Shown here: one piece after another, positions 29,595-40,700 of the stretch
Position numbering within the stretch: the stretch's first letter is position 1
Layout of the letters: each line of letters starts with the position of its first letter
Source: Aurantiochytrium sp. KH105
Taxonomy: Eukaryota > Sar > Bigyra > Thraustochytrida > Thraustochytriidae
DNA: 64,000 nt
Assembly: GCA_003116975.1 (NCBI GenBank)
Contig: BGKB01000046.1
Span: 495,538 to 559,537, forward strand
Direction of reading: 5' to 3'
Notes under the pieces: generated by a model
What the model saw: only the letters and a program-made list of their open reading frames with translations
Told to the model about the DNA's origin: nothing
Database searches by the model: none
Translations under genes and position numbers: made by a program

Positions 29595-32500
29595 TTACTT
29601 CTTCTTGCCAGCCTTTCCCTTCTTCTTCTTGGCCGAAGCCTTGATGGCGCGGAGACGCTTCTTCTCCAGCTGCGCCTGCTCTTCGGCCTGCTGCTGACTA
29701 GCACGGCGCTCATCGACGCAACGCTGCGTGAGCGCCTTGACAGTCTGAGCAGATTCCGTCGTGCGAGGGCTCTTGGGTCCGTAAAGCGTCTTGAAGATGG
29801 TGTATGCGGACCGCTCGAACTCAAGCGACTGCGTCCAGCACTGCAGCCCTGCCATAGCCTGCGCAGAAAGGTGGCAAAGCAGTGCAATCTGATGCTTGTC
29901 GTCACCGCAGCGGCTCATGGCCTCGTTCGCGCAGGCAAAGGCCTTTTCGGCTTCGCCAATCTCGAGGTAAATCGTCGCGAGACGCTGATAGATGGCCGAA
30001 AGCTGCTGCGCACGCGGACCGGCCATGAGCTCAAAGAGATATGCAGCGCGACGCAAGTGCTCCACAGCGCAGTCGTACACGTGCTGCATGTGGTAGAGGC
30101 TACCCAAAGCAAGGTGCATGGCTGCCACATTGTCCGTGTCCCGGGAACCGAGCACCTGGGCGAGCGCGAGCGCGCGGCGGTGTTGCGAGATGGCGCCACC
30201 AATATCCCGAACAATACGCAGAATATCTGAGACGGTCATAATGCACGAAAGCGCGTTGCGGTGCACGGGGCCTTCGATCTGGCAGACCATGTTGAGAGCT
30301 TCCATGGAAAGCTGGTAAGCGGTGTGGAGCTCCTGAGGGGCGCCCGCCTTGACCGAGATCCGGCTGCGCGCCGCTGCAATGCGATCGCGGACCTCCTGCA
30401 GACACCACTCCGGACGGGACGTCTTGATGACGGGAATCACATCGACCATGTCCGTCTCAAAGAACGGTGTTTCTGCCTCAAACACGTAGTTGCGCGAGGC
30501 CACGCGGATACCGCAGACTTGGCATACGCGGCGCAGGAGAGCAGGCAGGTAGGCGCGATCCACGGGGGTGTTCTTGCCCTCCGTGGACCCCGGGGCCGCC
30601 ACCTCGGGCTCGGAGTCCTCCTCTTCCTGGTTCTCCTTGGAAGACGTCTCCGTGTCCTCCTCCTTTGCCCACCACCAACGCAACTCGTAGCCAAAGTGTT
30701 GCTTGACGGAAGCACGAATTGCCTGACGCAGCTGGCGTGCCCCTGCTGAAAACGAAGATGAAGAGCCCGAACCCAAAAGCCAGGCCTCGACCTCTGCAGA
30801 CGAGGAGCTAGTCTCATCGTCGGCAGCGTTGCCATCGCCGAGTTTACCCAGCACGGCATTCAAAAGCCGCACAAGCGTCGTGGCGAGCGTCTGGTCCGCG
30901 GTCTCCTGCTGAAGCATGACACGACGGAAGATCCATTTGCAGCTGCGAGCCACCATTTCGATCTCGCAGAGCTCGTTCAAGGCCTGCGCCGCAGCAGGAA
31001 GCGCGGTGGAGATCTCAGAGCCCTCCTTTGCGGGCAAAAGCTTTGTCGTCTCCGCCTCGAGCAGACCCTCTGCAATCTGACCAATGTACCGCACGTTAAT
31101 GCCAAAGTTGTGCATCGTGGTCACGAGGGCTGCACCGTCGCTTGGGGTGAGCGCCCCGGTCCGGAGCCCGGTGACAAGGCTCGGGAGCTGGGTTTCGACA
31201 AGAAACTCAGCAAGCTCGCGCGCATCCGCAAGAACCTGCTCGTCACGGAATTCCTTGGGCTGGTGGACCGTGAACAAGTTGCTGTCGATCTTGGGCAGCT
31301 TGGCATCGGGAACCTTTCCGCGTGCATCCCGGATCGCCTGCTCGAGCGCCGAGGTTGTCTCCGCGGACCAGGGCTCCTCCTCGGTCTGTTTTCCGTGCTC
31401 CTTTTCAAAGTCGGCATAAATGGTTTCGGCGGCCTGGCGGCGCAAGACCTCTTGTGCGCGACGCTTCGTGTCCACGAGCTGCTGGACGAGCTCGGGGCGG
31501 AGCAAAGCAACATATTGCGTTTCGTCGAGGGGTTTTTCCTCGAGGTCCTTTTCCTGGTAATGATTGAGATCCAGAGGCGTCGTGCGCGTGACGTCCAGAA
31601 TGTAGCGGCGGCCGTCGGCGCCGCGCAGACCCTTGGACGTGACCGGGGCAGAAAGCGTAAGCTCGGCGTCGGCCTCAGCATCGGCCTCCTCGCCAGCAGG
31701 CGAGGGCTTGACGCGACCACCCTCAATGTAGAGGGACTTCATGAGCGAAGTCACGTCATCGGCAATCTCGGCCTTGGCATTGATCTTGGCGCCAAAGTCA
31801 ATCGAGCCGTAAAGCAGCGATTTGGCGTGATCGTTTTGCAGAATGCCGGGCACCAAGCTCTGTGCGATAATGCGATGGCCTTGAAAGTCGACAAGGACCG
31901 TGTTGAGCGTGTGCAGGCGGTCGCCAGGTTCTTCGGGCTTGGGCTCGTTGAGCCGCTGGCGCTCGAGCACATAGTTGATGCTCTTGATGGCCTGCAGGTC
32001 GTGGTTCGAGCCGCAGTATGTGGCGACAGGGTTCAATGCCGGGTCCAGTTTGCTCTCGGCATCGATGCCAAAGCCGTGCTCCATGCGCGCGACCGAAAGA
32101 AAGACGTTGTTGAAAACGTAGACGTGAGACTCGGGCGCCTCCGACGGATTGAGCGCGAGAAGCGAGCCCTCGACGAGAGCGACGGCGCCGCGACGGGCGT
32201 TATCGGCAAAGTCGTTGTGAAGAGCTTCGAGAAGACGTGCACGTGCAATGCGCTGGTCGAGGGACTCAACGGGCATCTCCAAAAGACCTTGGTACTCTTC
32301 GTTCCAGTCGCGCGGATTGCCAACCGTCTCGGCCATGTTGAGCGTATCGTACATGACCTGAGAAGCCCGGTTGCGGTCGTGCGGGTGCGGGGTGTCGACC
32401 ACATCGTTCCACTGACCCTGCGGATGGGGCATGATCGGGGCACGGTTGGCCTCGGCGTAATAGAGTGGAAGGTTGATGTTGGTCGTGATGGACGTCACGT

Positions 32501-33617
32501 CCGGCTCAGAGAGGCCCGAGGAGCGCAGCAAGGCTTCGTTGCGTTTTTCTGCGCTGGCCAAAAGAGCCTTGTACTGTTGTGAAAATCCAGGCAGCACCGA
32601 CGCGAGGAGTTCCACAAGAGTGGGGCATGTTGGGGAGTTTTTGGCAACCTCCGGATTAAAGACGGTGTCGGTTGAGCTGTTCTGAAAGAAGCCGGCCTTG
32701 CAAGCCGTCACGTGCACAACGTTGTCATTGGCGGAGGCGATGCGAAGGTAAAAGAAGTCGTTGAGAAGGCGCCGGTTCGACGGGACCGGGTTCCAGCCCG
32801 AGGGCACGATCTCACGCGCGCACACGGGGTGCGGACGCGTGAGCTCTGCCACAACGTCGATGGTACGCACGCCATCGGCATCCTGCTGCTCGCCCGAGTA
32901 AAAGCTTTCCAAGTTCACGGGCACTGGGAGAGGGGCATCGGGAATCTTGGCGGCCGTAGCGAGTGCGTCTTCGTCGCTAAGGGCCTCTTGGCCGTCGTGA
33001 TCGGCAATAGGGACGGATCCGCTCATGCCCGAAAGGGGTCCCGGCGGATTGCGGAGGATCTCACGCACATGGTTCACGTGTTCCCAGGCAGTCTTGGACG
33101 TGTAGGCATCAGGGACAAGAACGAGATAGTCGCCCTTTGCCAGGGTCTCGCACTCTGCCAGGATGGCACTTTCGTCAAGAGGGGTGGTATCCTGGAACGG
33201 GTGGTTTGGCGCCTGGCGGGAGACCTGCTTGCGCTGACCGTGCTTCTTCTTCTTGCTGGCATTACCCGAAGATTTTTTTTGCAAATGCTCTGCGACCTCC
33301 TCGGCAGGCACCGTGGCGAGGTGGCAGCTGTTCGAGATGTGGCACAGCTCGGGGACGTCGCGCAGGAGCTGCTTCAGGTTCACCACGCTCTCCTGCAGAC
33401 GCACTTGCGGGATCTTCAGCGTGCCCTTGACGCGGCGGCTGCCCAGCTCAAGCAGGACGAGGGGCGCGTCAAAGATCGCTTCTTGTTCTTCTCCTTCCTC
33501 TGCCTCTTGGCCCGCCGGCGCCTGCTCCTTCTCCTTCTCCTGCGCGGGCGCGGGCGCGCTCGCTTCCTGTGTCTCTGGCATGGTGTCCTCGGTGCCCTTG
33601 CTCTCAGCCGTGCTCAT
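29595..33617 (-). CDS. CLU: Clustered mitochondria (CLU) protein homologue
   Basis: A cytosolic RNA-binding protein family (yeast Clu1, Drosophila clueless, human CLUH) needed for normal mitochondrial distribution and expression of nuclear mRNAs for mitochondrial proteins. ATG 33617 has G at -3; 1340 residues. Residues 1-50 are Glu/Ala/Pro-rich. About 50-110 resembles the N-terminal ubiquitin-like part. The central CLU domain (about 420-700) includes HRIIAQSLVPGIL and the preceding LNTVLVDFQ block. The region at about 840-1050 contains the conserved LLRRVCQVCGIRVASRNYVF stretch further on (about 1035-1055). TPR-like helices lie at about 1120-1305 (ALALAQVLGSRDTDNVAAMHLALGSLYHMQ and following). 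The last residues are Lys-rich. Length agrees with the family. Confidence 0.95.
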   Translation of the reverse strand: MSTAESKGTEDTMPETQEASAPAPAQEKEKEQAPAGQEAEEGEEQEAIFDAPLVLLELGSRRVKGTLKIPQVRLQESVVNLKQLLRDVPELCHISNSCHLATVPAEEVAEHLQKKSSGNASKKKKHGQRKQVSRQAPNHPFQDTTPLDESAILAECETLAKGDYLVLVPDAYTSKTAWEHVNHVREILRNPPGPLSGMSGSVPIADHDGQEALSDEDALATAAKIPDAPLPVPVNLESFYSGEQQDADGVRTIDVVAELTRPHPVCAREIVPSGWNPVPSNRRLLNDFFYLRIASANDNVVHVTACKAGFFQNSSTDTVFNPEVAKNSPTCPTLVELLASVLPGFSQQYKALLASAEKRNEALLRSSGLSEPDVTSITTNINLPLYYAEANRAPIMPHPQGQWNDVVDTPHPHDRNRASQVMYDTLNMAETVGNPRDWNEEYQGLLEMPVESLDQRIARARLLEALHNDFADNARRGAVALVEGSLLALNPSEAPESHVYVFNNVFLSVARMEHGFGIDAESKLDPALNPVATYCGSNHDLQAIKSINYVLERQRLNEPKPEEPGDRLHTLNTVLVDFQGHRIIAQSLVPGILQNDHAKSLLYGSIDFGAKINAKAEIADDVTSLMKSLYIEGGRVKPSPAGEEADAEADAELTLSAPVTSKGLRGADGRRYILDVTRTTPLDLNHYQEKDLEEKPLDETQYVALLRPELVQQLVDTKRRAQEVLRRQAAETIYADFEKEHGKQTEEEPWSAETTSALEQAIRDARGKVPDAKLPKIDSNLFTVHQPKEFRDEQVLADARELAEFLVETQLPSLVTGLRTGALTPSDGAALVTTMHNFGINVRYIGQIAEGLLEAETTKLLPAKEGSEISTALPAAAQALNELCEIEMVARSCKWIFRRVMLQQETADQTLATTLVRLLNAVLGKLGDGNAADDETSSSSAEVEAWLLGSGSSSSFSAGARQLRQAIRASVKQHFGYELRWWWAKEEDTETSSKENQEEEDSEPEVAAPGSTEGKNTPVDRAYLPALLRRVCQVCGIRVASRNYVFEAETPFFETDMVDVIPVIKTSRPEWCLQEVRDRIAAARSRISVKAGAPQELHTAYQLSMEALNMVCQIEGPVHRNALSCIMTVSDILRIVRDIGGAISQHRRALALAQVLGSRDTDNVAAMHLALGSLYHMQHVYDCAVEHLRRAAYLFELMAGPRAQQLSAIYQRLATIYLEIGEAEKAFACANEAMSRCGDDKHQIALLCHLSAQAMAGLQCWTQSLEFERSAYTIFKTLYGPKSPRTTESAQTVKALTQRCVDERRASQQQAEEQAQLEKKRLRAIKASAKKKKGKAGKKK

Positions 33618-35353
33618 GGCGCCTAGCTCGAAGATCAATCGGTTCGCCCCGCGACCTCGACCCGATCCGGCCCCGGCTCCAGCCACCTCGCGCTCGCGTG
33701 CCTGCCTCGCGCCTGCCTGTCTGCCGCGCGCCTGCCTGCCTGCCCGCGTGCCTGCGCCGGGCGAGCTTGAAGTTTTGCTTTCTTGCAGCGCCTGCAGTGC
33801 CTGCAGTCTTTGCTTGCGTGCTCTGTGCTTGCAGCGCTTTTCCTGCTCCTGCCGCGCCCCAAAATTGGATGGATGCCGCCGCCCCGCGCGCGGAGTCCGG
33901 TAGCACCGCCGCGGGGTCAGGAACGAGCACGGCTGCTACAAGACTTGGTGGAAAGTGGAGCCGCGAACTGCACGGCAGCAGGCCGGCCTAGTTGTGAGTG
34001 ATGAAAGCCGCCGAAAGAGAAGAAGACGAGCACCTCGACGGACTTCAAGAGCAGCGAGGACGACGACGACGACGAAGCGCATTGCCAGGGTCGAGAGGGA
34101 TCATGCGAAAGGCAAGCTGTGTGCTGTGATTGCCTTGCTTGCTTGCTTGCTTGCGTAGCAGCTGCAGGCGAGGATGACGGTGGACAAAGCGAGGACGATT
34201 AAATGTTGATTGATCGATCGCAAGGACGGTGTCGATGAGCACGGCGTGCTCGACCTCGAGCTAGGTAGAGATCCGTCCTCGCCTCTCGAGTCGGGCAAGG
34301 CAGGAAAGAAGGAAGCAAGCAGCAAGCAAAAAAGGAAGGAAGGGCGTGCCGTGCTTCATGGTCGCGCACGGACCAAGACACAGATTGATTTCCTTTCCCT
34401 TGAGGGTTTGGCTTTTTGATCGAAGGAAAAGCCGCTGCCGCCCTTGCTGCTCGTGCTGGTGCCGCTTTGCAAAAGTGACGGCTCGGGACGTGGCAAGGGT
34501 CTCGCGTGGCAAGGGTCTTGCGCGGCAGCATTTGGGATGGGCCGTTCTAGGCCTTCCCTCGCGCGTGCTCGCGCCCGTCAGCGTCGCGCGCCGCAAGCTC
34601 CAAGGGCGAGACTGTCGTATGAATGAAGGTGGGTGGGTGCCTCTCCCCGCCAGGACCGACAACGCAAGACAGCCAGCCAGCTCCGTGTCTGGCCGTCTCG
34701 GCAGCGCGGGGCAAAACTCGCTAAAGCTTCAACGCACATTTCCTTCATCCACGCCGCGACACTCTGCACAGCAAAGTCTTGCTTCGCGTGCAAGAACTCC
34801 AAGAACTCCGAGTCCTCGCCTCTCCTCAACACCGAAGGCAAGCGCGGCCCTTTTTCGCCGCAAGAGTCTCCACTGTCTCCCCATTTGCAGACATCAAGGC
34901 TTACTTTTCGCACACACCTGGGGCAGAGCGCAAGTCTGAAGGCCAGCCCCGGGCGCCGCAATTCGCCGGGGAGCTAGCTAGCTATAGCTACTGCTACTAT
35001 CGATCAATCGATCGATCGATCGATCGATCGAGCTCAAGGCCGTCGAGCATCTCGTGAACCGCGCTGCGCGCGCAGCTGCGACCAAGGCCGGGGCCAAGCG
35101 CTCTTCGCGGGGCTTCCGATCGGTCGGGTGCCCTGCGCAGGCAGGCAGGCAGAAGTCAGAAGGCGGAAGACGCGCAGGCAGGCGAGCCGGCAGTCGCGGT
35201 CTTGGCAGAGAGCATCGGTACGACTCCGCTCGTGGTCAGACGAAGACGGGCGGCCGGCCGCGCCTGTGCTTGCGCTTGCGCCTGCGCGTGGCGAGGGGCT
35301 CGTCCCTGGCGAGGCGGGAGAAGCTCGCGAAGAGCTCGCGCGCGTGAACGAGG
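33618..35353. promoter_or_regulatory. Divergent region (CLU / TTL-like)
   Basis: About 1.7 kb without a supported gene. It holds CTTG repeats (about 34130-34155), AGCT repeats (about 34971-34985) and a (GATC)n array (34999-35031). Overlapping open frames are compositionally biased. Confidence 0.45.
34999..35031. repeat. (GATC)n self-complementary tetranucleotide array
   Basis: About seven GATC units. The unit is its own reverse complement, so the array can fold into a hairpin or cruciform. Confidence 0.9.
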
Positions 35354-37183
35354 ATGGGGTCTTCGGATCTGCCCCTGAAAAAGGAGAAAAAGTCCAAGTC
35401 GAAGAGCAGCTCGAAGCGCAAGAGCAGCAAGAAGAAGAGCGAGAAGAAGGGAAAGCGAGGACCAGCATGGAAGATCCAGCTAGAGACGATCATCATGCAG
35501 GCCAAGGTGAGGCTCTTTGAGCTGCAGGCGAAAATGGAGAGCAACCCCGAGTTCCGCCAGCGCGTCATGACCTTTGCCATCGGCACGGTCACGGTTCTGC
35601 TGCTTTTGGCCGTGATGCTCAAGAACGGTGGTGCCGCGGGCCACGGCGCTGCAGCCGGCGGTGCCTCGGGGGGCTCCCTCATGTCATTGACGAAAAGCAG
35701 TTCAAGTCTCAAGGGAAGCTCGCAGGCCACGGTCAGCAGCAAACCGCCCGGCATGCTCGGCATGACCAAGCGCGAGCGCGAAAAAGCAGAAATGAACTTT
35801 GACGTGAGCGGCAGCGATCTCATGAGCGTCAAAAGAAGGTATGGAACGCGCGAGGAGCACGAAGCAGCCCAAAAGACGGGTCACAAACAACTCTCTGCCA
35901 AGGAACAAGCCTGCTACAAGAACATGCCCGTGCAGGTTGTCCGAGACTCGCCCAAGGTGGGCGTGTACAAGCCGCGCAAGGTGTTCGATCTGGCCGTCTT
36001 GCAAGCTGCTCAAAAGAATCTTGGTTTCGTGGAGGAAAGCGACATGAAAAAGGCCACACTCATTCTCAAGGGTGTGCCACGGGTCGTGTTTCGCCAGCTC
36101 AAGGAGGGCAAACAGTATTACGATATGGTCGCCTCGCTTGGCCGCATTGGGTCCAAGAAGAAGACGCAGCTGGCTACACTGCGCAACCATGTCCGCAAAT
36201 TCAAGTGCTCCTTTGAATCGCTTTACATTCAGCCTCGATCATACGACATGAACAAGCCCACGGATTGCAAGAACTTTTTCAAGAACCCAGATAAGGGCCG
36301 CATGTGGGTTCTCAAGAGCTGCAAGAGCGGCGAAGGATCCAAGGGCATGGGTATCAGTGTGATTGACGACCTCGGTCCTAGCCGCCAAGAATTTGGCGCC
36401 TGCGAGGCGAACGCAATGAATTACGTGGCCCAGGCATATATCGAGCACCCGCTGCTCCTCGACCAGCGCAAATTCGATATGCGCATGTACCTCTTTGTCG
36501 CGAGCACCAAGCCATACATTGTCTTTGCGAACCCAGGCTACATCCGCCGCAGTCTTGCCCTTTACAAGCCGTCCTCGACGGAGAAGAATGATGTTCTCAC
36601 CAACTACCACGTGCAAATGGAGCGAAATGACTTCAAGCCCTCTGATGCCATGTGGAACTTTCCTCAATTTATCGAGTATCTTCGTTCCAACGATCACTGC
36701 GTTGCATGCGGTGACATTGAGATTCAGCTCTTCAAGATTGCCCGTCTCGTCTTTGACTCGGGACGCAGCTACTACAAACGTTGGAGCGGCTCCTTTCAGC
36801 TTGTCGGTCTGGACTTCATGATGGACGCATACCTCAACGTCATGTTCATCGAAGGTAACGTGAGTCCCGGCATTGGCAATCACGGCCTCGCGTGGAAGCG
36901 CAAGATGATGCTGGATCTTGTACAGATCATGTACGAGCAAACGATGCTCATTCACGAGAAACCTTCCGAGTTTGATCTCCGGATTGGCGACCGCGTCTAC
37001 GGGCCGAACAACAATTACTTTGAGCTGGTGGTTAACGAGCATCACGAAAAGTGCAACTCTGCCGCAAAGTTCAATCCTTGCACGGAGCTCAAACCAGAGG
37101 GCGTTCCAGACGTCCCCGAGGAGGAGGTAGCGGACGACGGTGCCGATCCTGGTCCGGACGGTGATGATGATGAAGAGGACTGA
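35354..37183 (+). CDS. Membrane-anchored tubulin-tyrosine-ligase-like (TTLL) ATP-grasp enzyme
   Basis: ATP-dependent ligase family that adds amino acids (Tyr, Glu or Gly) to tubulin or other proteins. 609 residues. Residues 9-34 are almost all Lys/Ser. Residues 72-90 are one transmembrane helix (MTFAIGTVTVLLLLAVML). A Gly/Ala/Ser linker follows. The catalytic region (about 195-540) shows MWVLKSCKSGEGSKGMGI (ATP-binding loop), AQAYIEHPLLLDQRKFDMRMYLFV (the K-F-D-x-R core), NYHVQ, and LDFMMDAYLNVMFIEGNVSPG (metal-binding end, E-x-N). The C-terminus is Asp/Glu-rich. All core ATP-grasp residues appear present. A single N-terminal membrane anchor is unusual for TTLLs. The cytosolic side is suggested by the basic N-terminus but not proven. 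Confidence 0.9.
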   Translation: MGSSDLPLKKEKKSKSKSSSKRKSSKKKSEKKGKRGPAWKIQLETIIMQAKVRLFELQAKMESNPEFRQRVMTFAIGTVTVLLLLAVMLKNGGAAGHGAAAGGASGGSLMSLTKSSSSLKGSSQATVSSKPPGMLGMTKREREKAEMNFDVSGSDLMSVKRRYGTREEHEAAQKTGHKQLSAKEQACYKNMPVQVVRDSPKVGVYKPRKVFDLAVLQAAQKNLGFVEESDMKKATLILKGVPRVVFRQLKEGKQYYDMVASLGRIGSKKKTQLATLRNHVRKFKCSFESLYIQPRSYDMNKPTDCKNFFKNPDKGRMWVLKSCKSGEGSKGMGISVIDDLGPSRQEFGACEANAMNYVAQAYIEHPLLLDQRKFDMRMYLFVASTKPYIVFANPGYIRRSLALYKPSSTEKNDVLTNYHVQMERNDFKPSDAMWNFPQFIEYLRSNDHCVACGDIEIQLFKIARLVFDSGRSYYKRWSGSFQLVGLDFMMDAYLNVMFIEGNVSPGIGNHGLAWKRKMMLDLVQIMYEQTMLIHEKPSEFDLRIGDRVYGPNNNYFELVVNEHHEKCNSAAKFNPCTELKPEGVPDVPEEEVADDGADPGPDGDDDEED

Positions 37184-37719
37184 GCGAACTCGTGCCACGA
37201 CCTTGCTTGCTTGGCTCAGGCTGCTGCTGCAGCATGCAGCTATCACAATTGCGAGCGAACCACGTCGGCTCAGCAGTTGGAGGTCGTCCTTGGCGAGGTG
37301 TCGCGCTCTAATGGCTAATGGAATAAGGAAAAAATATTCGCTGTGAAAACATGACAAGAAAAAGGAAACAACTAAATTACATGACTCCTGGTAATGATTG
37401 CACTCTGCTTTCGTCATTGCAGAAATCTTTCTTCAGCACACGTATGACCTTTCGCGTCGCTTAATCCGATCTGCGCAACTCGGTCAAGACTTGTTTCGCA
37501 AATAGGTCTTGTGCAACCAGCTCTCCTTTTCAACGCTATTTTTATGAGGCAAAGAGAATCTATCGCAACGCATTTGCGCGCGCCACTCATCAAGGCCAAC
37601 ACTTGTTCCGCAAAGGAAATTATCACCCATGTGAGCGCGAAAGTAAACCCTTACCATGTGAGTGCGAAAGTCTACCCTCCCCATGTGAGCGCTCAATGGT
37701 TCGCGCGCTCACAGCGCAT
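37184..37719. other. Convergent intergenic region with a short degenerate repeat
   Basis: This lies between TTL-like and TMEM245-like 3' ends. A 27-28-bp imperfect repeat beginning CATGTGAG(C/T)GCGAAAGT occurs two and a half times at about 37628-37700. No gene is seen. Confidence 0.5.
37628..37700. repeat. 27-28-bp imperfect tandem repeat
   Basis: CATGTGAGCGCGAAAGTAAA, CATGTGAGTGCGAAAGTCTA and a partial CATGTGAGCGC follow each other immediately downstream of the TMEM245-like stop codon. Confidence 0.7.
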
Positions 37720-40700
37720 TTACGCGCCACCCAATTCGGCCAACATCTTCAATGCAAATTCGTCGTATTTCTCCTTGTCGATAAGTTTCTTCTCGAGCAT
37801 AACTTGCGCTCTCATTAGCTTCTCTTCCGGCGAGAGTGCTAGGCGCCGACGCGATCCTCCTCCGCCGCCGCCACCTCCCCCGACGCCCATGCCGCCTCCA
37901 TTCATCTTGGAGCCATTGTCGCCACGACGAGACAACATTTCCTGGAGCGTTCCGCCCGACGGAGGTCGATTTCGCGTCGTCGTTGCGTTGATCACAGTTC
38001 CAAGAAAACTATCAATCAGGCTCGTCTCCCCGCTTGCCGTGTGATGCCTCTGGAGACGGGCACTTCGGTTCGCTTGACGGAATGAGGACGTATGCGCGAG
38101 CGGCGCCGTCCGGGTTGGGTATCCGCCCAAAGATCGCCGACCCTGGGTAACGTCAGTACCTCGTCCGATGCGCTCACGCCCAGAGTCACGATGCCGGGGT
38201 CTCTTCTTTCCTCGTTCGTAGCCTTGCCGTGAGCTTGAACGCCGTTCCCCCTCTGTGGCATCATCGCTGTCAGAGTTGAGAAAGTTGCGGACCGTGGGCT
38301 CGCTCGATCGCCGTTGATGGTGGCCTTCGGTTTCTTCATCGGACTCGTTAGCCTTTCTCTGACGTTCCAATGCTGCTTGAGCTCGACTGTGTCGCATGAC
38401 TTCTGCATCCTCGTCCTGGTCCTCGTCCCTGTCATTATCCTCCCTGTATCCTCCAGTATCTGCTTCTGCGTCGCGGGGAGTATCGAACGACTTGACAGCG
38501 CAGAACGAGGACGTCGATGATGTAGTGGAGAGCGAGGATCCTTCGTAGTCGCTATGACGCCGCCCTCTGGACACATTCAAGGTGTTTGCTTCCCCGGTGT
38601 TGGCCGTTGCGAGACCAAAGACGGACTCTGCATCAGCTTTTGCATCCCGATGCGAGGTTTCGCTGGGACTGCGTGTCAAGGTCTCGTGCCCCGTATCGTT
38701 CGCCGCGCCACCATTATCAGCCTCGTCGGGCAAGGTCGTCCCAGCTCCAAAGGGATACGCTCCGTGGGGGCGTAGCTTACGAGAAGAAAGATGTGTTTCG
38801 GAGTCGGAGCGGCGATGCCCGCGATTCCGGCGACGACGAGACGGTCGGGAAGCAGGCGTGTCTGTGGACCATGTTCGCTGAATGCCATGATGAATGGGAA
38901 AATTGGCAGGTGCATTGGTTCCCGGCCCGAGACTGCCCACGGTGCCGCTCGCGCTACCGAGGGTGAGCGAGGAGGTGAGCGAGTTCGTACCCGACAAGGG
39001 TTGGATTCCCCGGACACTTTGTTGGGTGTTTTTAAGGGTATTGTACGATACAATGCCCAAACAAACGAGAAGTGGACCAAGGATGACGCCGTGCGCTCCA
39101 AAGGCGGTGACGCCGAAAAACATGGACATGCCAGTCATAAACTCGTTCTTGGACTGGTCCGCGTGCTCGCGAGTCGAAGGTTGCTGGACTTTCTTTTGAA
39201 AGGTTCCAAGCACCCAGCTATCCAGTTGGAAGCTCAGAATGTACTGGAGAGAGAAAAGAAGTAACGAGAGGTACCAGTGCCCATTGAGTGCAAAAATGAG
39301 GCACCACGGAAGACAGGCCCAGTAGGCATAGACGACAGGAAAGAGAGTCAGCGCGATGGTGAAGAGCGCCGCCAAATAGGGCAGTTGAATGCCCATGATT
39401 TTGAACAAGACGAGCGTCGCTGTGGCCCTATAAAAGCTCATTTTTACCGTGAGCATAACGACAGCCTCCATTGTGGCGCGAAGCTGCTGTTCGAGGAGGT
39501 AAATGTCTGAAGCGCGCTCCTCCGGGGCGATGGATGACTCCGCAACTGGGCCCGCGCTTGGAGAAAAAGTACCAAGTTCGCTATCGGCATCGAGATCCTC
39601 GTCGTCCACGGGCAGCGCTGGATCATCCTCACACTCGGCAACACTCCGTGAGGATTCCGAGGTCGACGACGCTACAGCAATGATACGCTCGACAAAGGCG
39701 GAGCGGCGTTGATGAGACGGAGGAGGCCCGGAAGGACCACCCGCGCGAGCAGGACTCGCGGCTGGCGCGGGCGCGGAACCGGATGCTGAAAGAGGTTCCG
39801 AAGCTGAGACAAAGGCATTGCCACCAGTAGGGACGGGATCCGTCGGAGAGGCATCTTGAGCTTCCGAGCTAAAAATGCCAGTGAGAACTTCGTGCATGAG
39901 ATTGTCCTCGCTACTGAGTAAAATAAAGGTGATGGTGACGAAAAACATGACGCGCACACCAAAGTCAATGACGAGGAAAAGCACAGACATGGTGAAGATC
40001 GTCGAGGTCCAGAAGCCGTCACGGGCAGAAAGGGCAACGTCGCGAACTTTGTCCGTGACACCGCTGAGATCCGTCGACTTGGTGTGCTCGGCGACCATTT
40101 GAAGAATTTCTTGGAGAGAGCGGTTCTGCATCCAGTCCGGAATTGAAAACCACCCGTCGGCCATGAGAAAGGTATCGTCCATACTCACGGCGCCTTGGGA
40201 AGCTGCTGCCCCAAAGAGCGAAGCCTCTGCCGCAGAGAGTGAACAGGCAGCGGTGGCGGCCTCGCCCGAGAGCGAGCTCGCGTTCGAGGCTAGACAGGTT
40301 GCGTTGGGCGCAGAAGTATCGTTCGTGGCCGCGAGACGGGTCTCTTCCATGAATCGAACAACCCATCGAAAGGCGGGCTCCCAGGTCGTGTTCGTGACAT
40401 ATTGATGCTCAAAGTCGCCCAGCCAGGCATCGAGGGCATTTTCTCCGTGGCCAGAGACCTCGTTCCAGACATCCTGAGCCCATCGCGAGTTCATGAGTGT
40501 CTCTCCAGCCCAAGCCTGAATCATCTGGAGCATGACCTTGACGTCGTGAAAGGCAAAGACGACAAAAAGCGTGGTGCACACGACGCCGAGCACGAGGATG
40601 AAGAGAATGAGCACGAGCGCCACAAAGGTGGAGTCGTTAAGAACGAAGCGATGCATTCTGAAGAAAAAGAGGGCACGGCGGTCGAGCAAAAAGACAAAGA

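Noticed and set aside
31110..32582. 490-codon open frame antisense to CLU
   Set aside because: Shadow of codon bias; the sense strand encodes a complete CLU protein.
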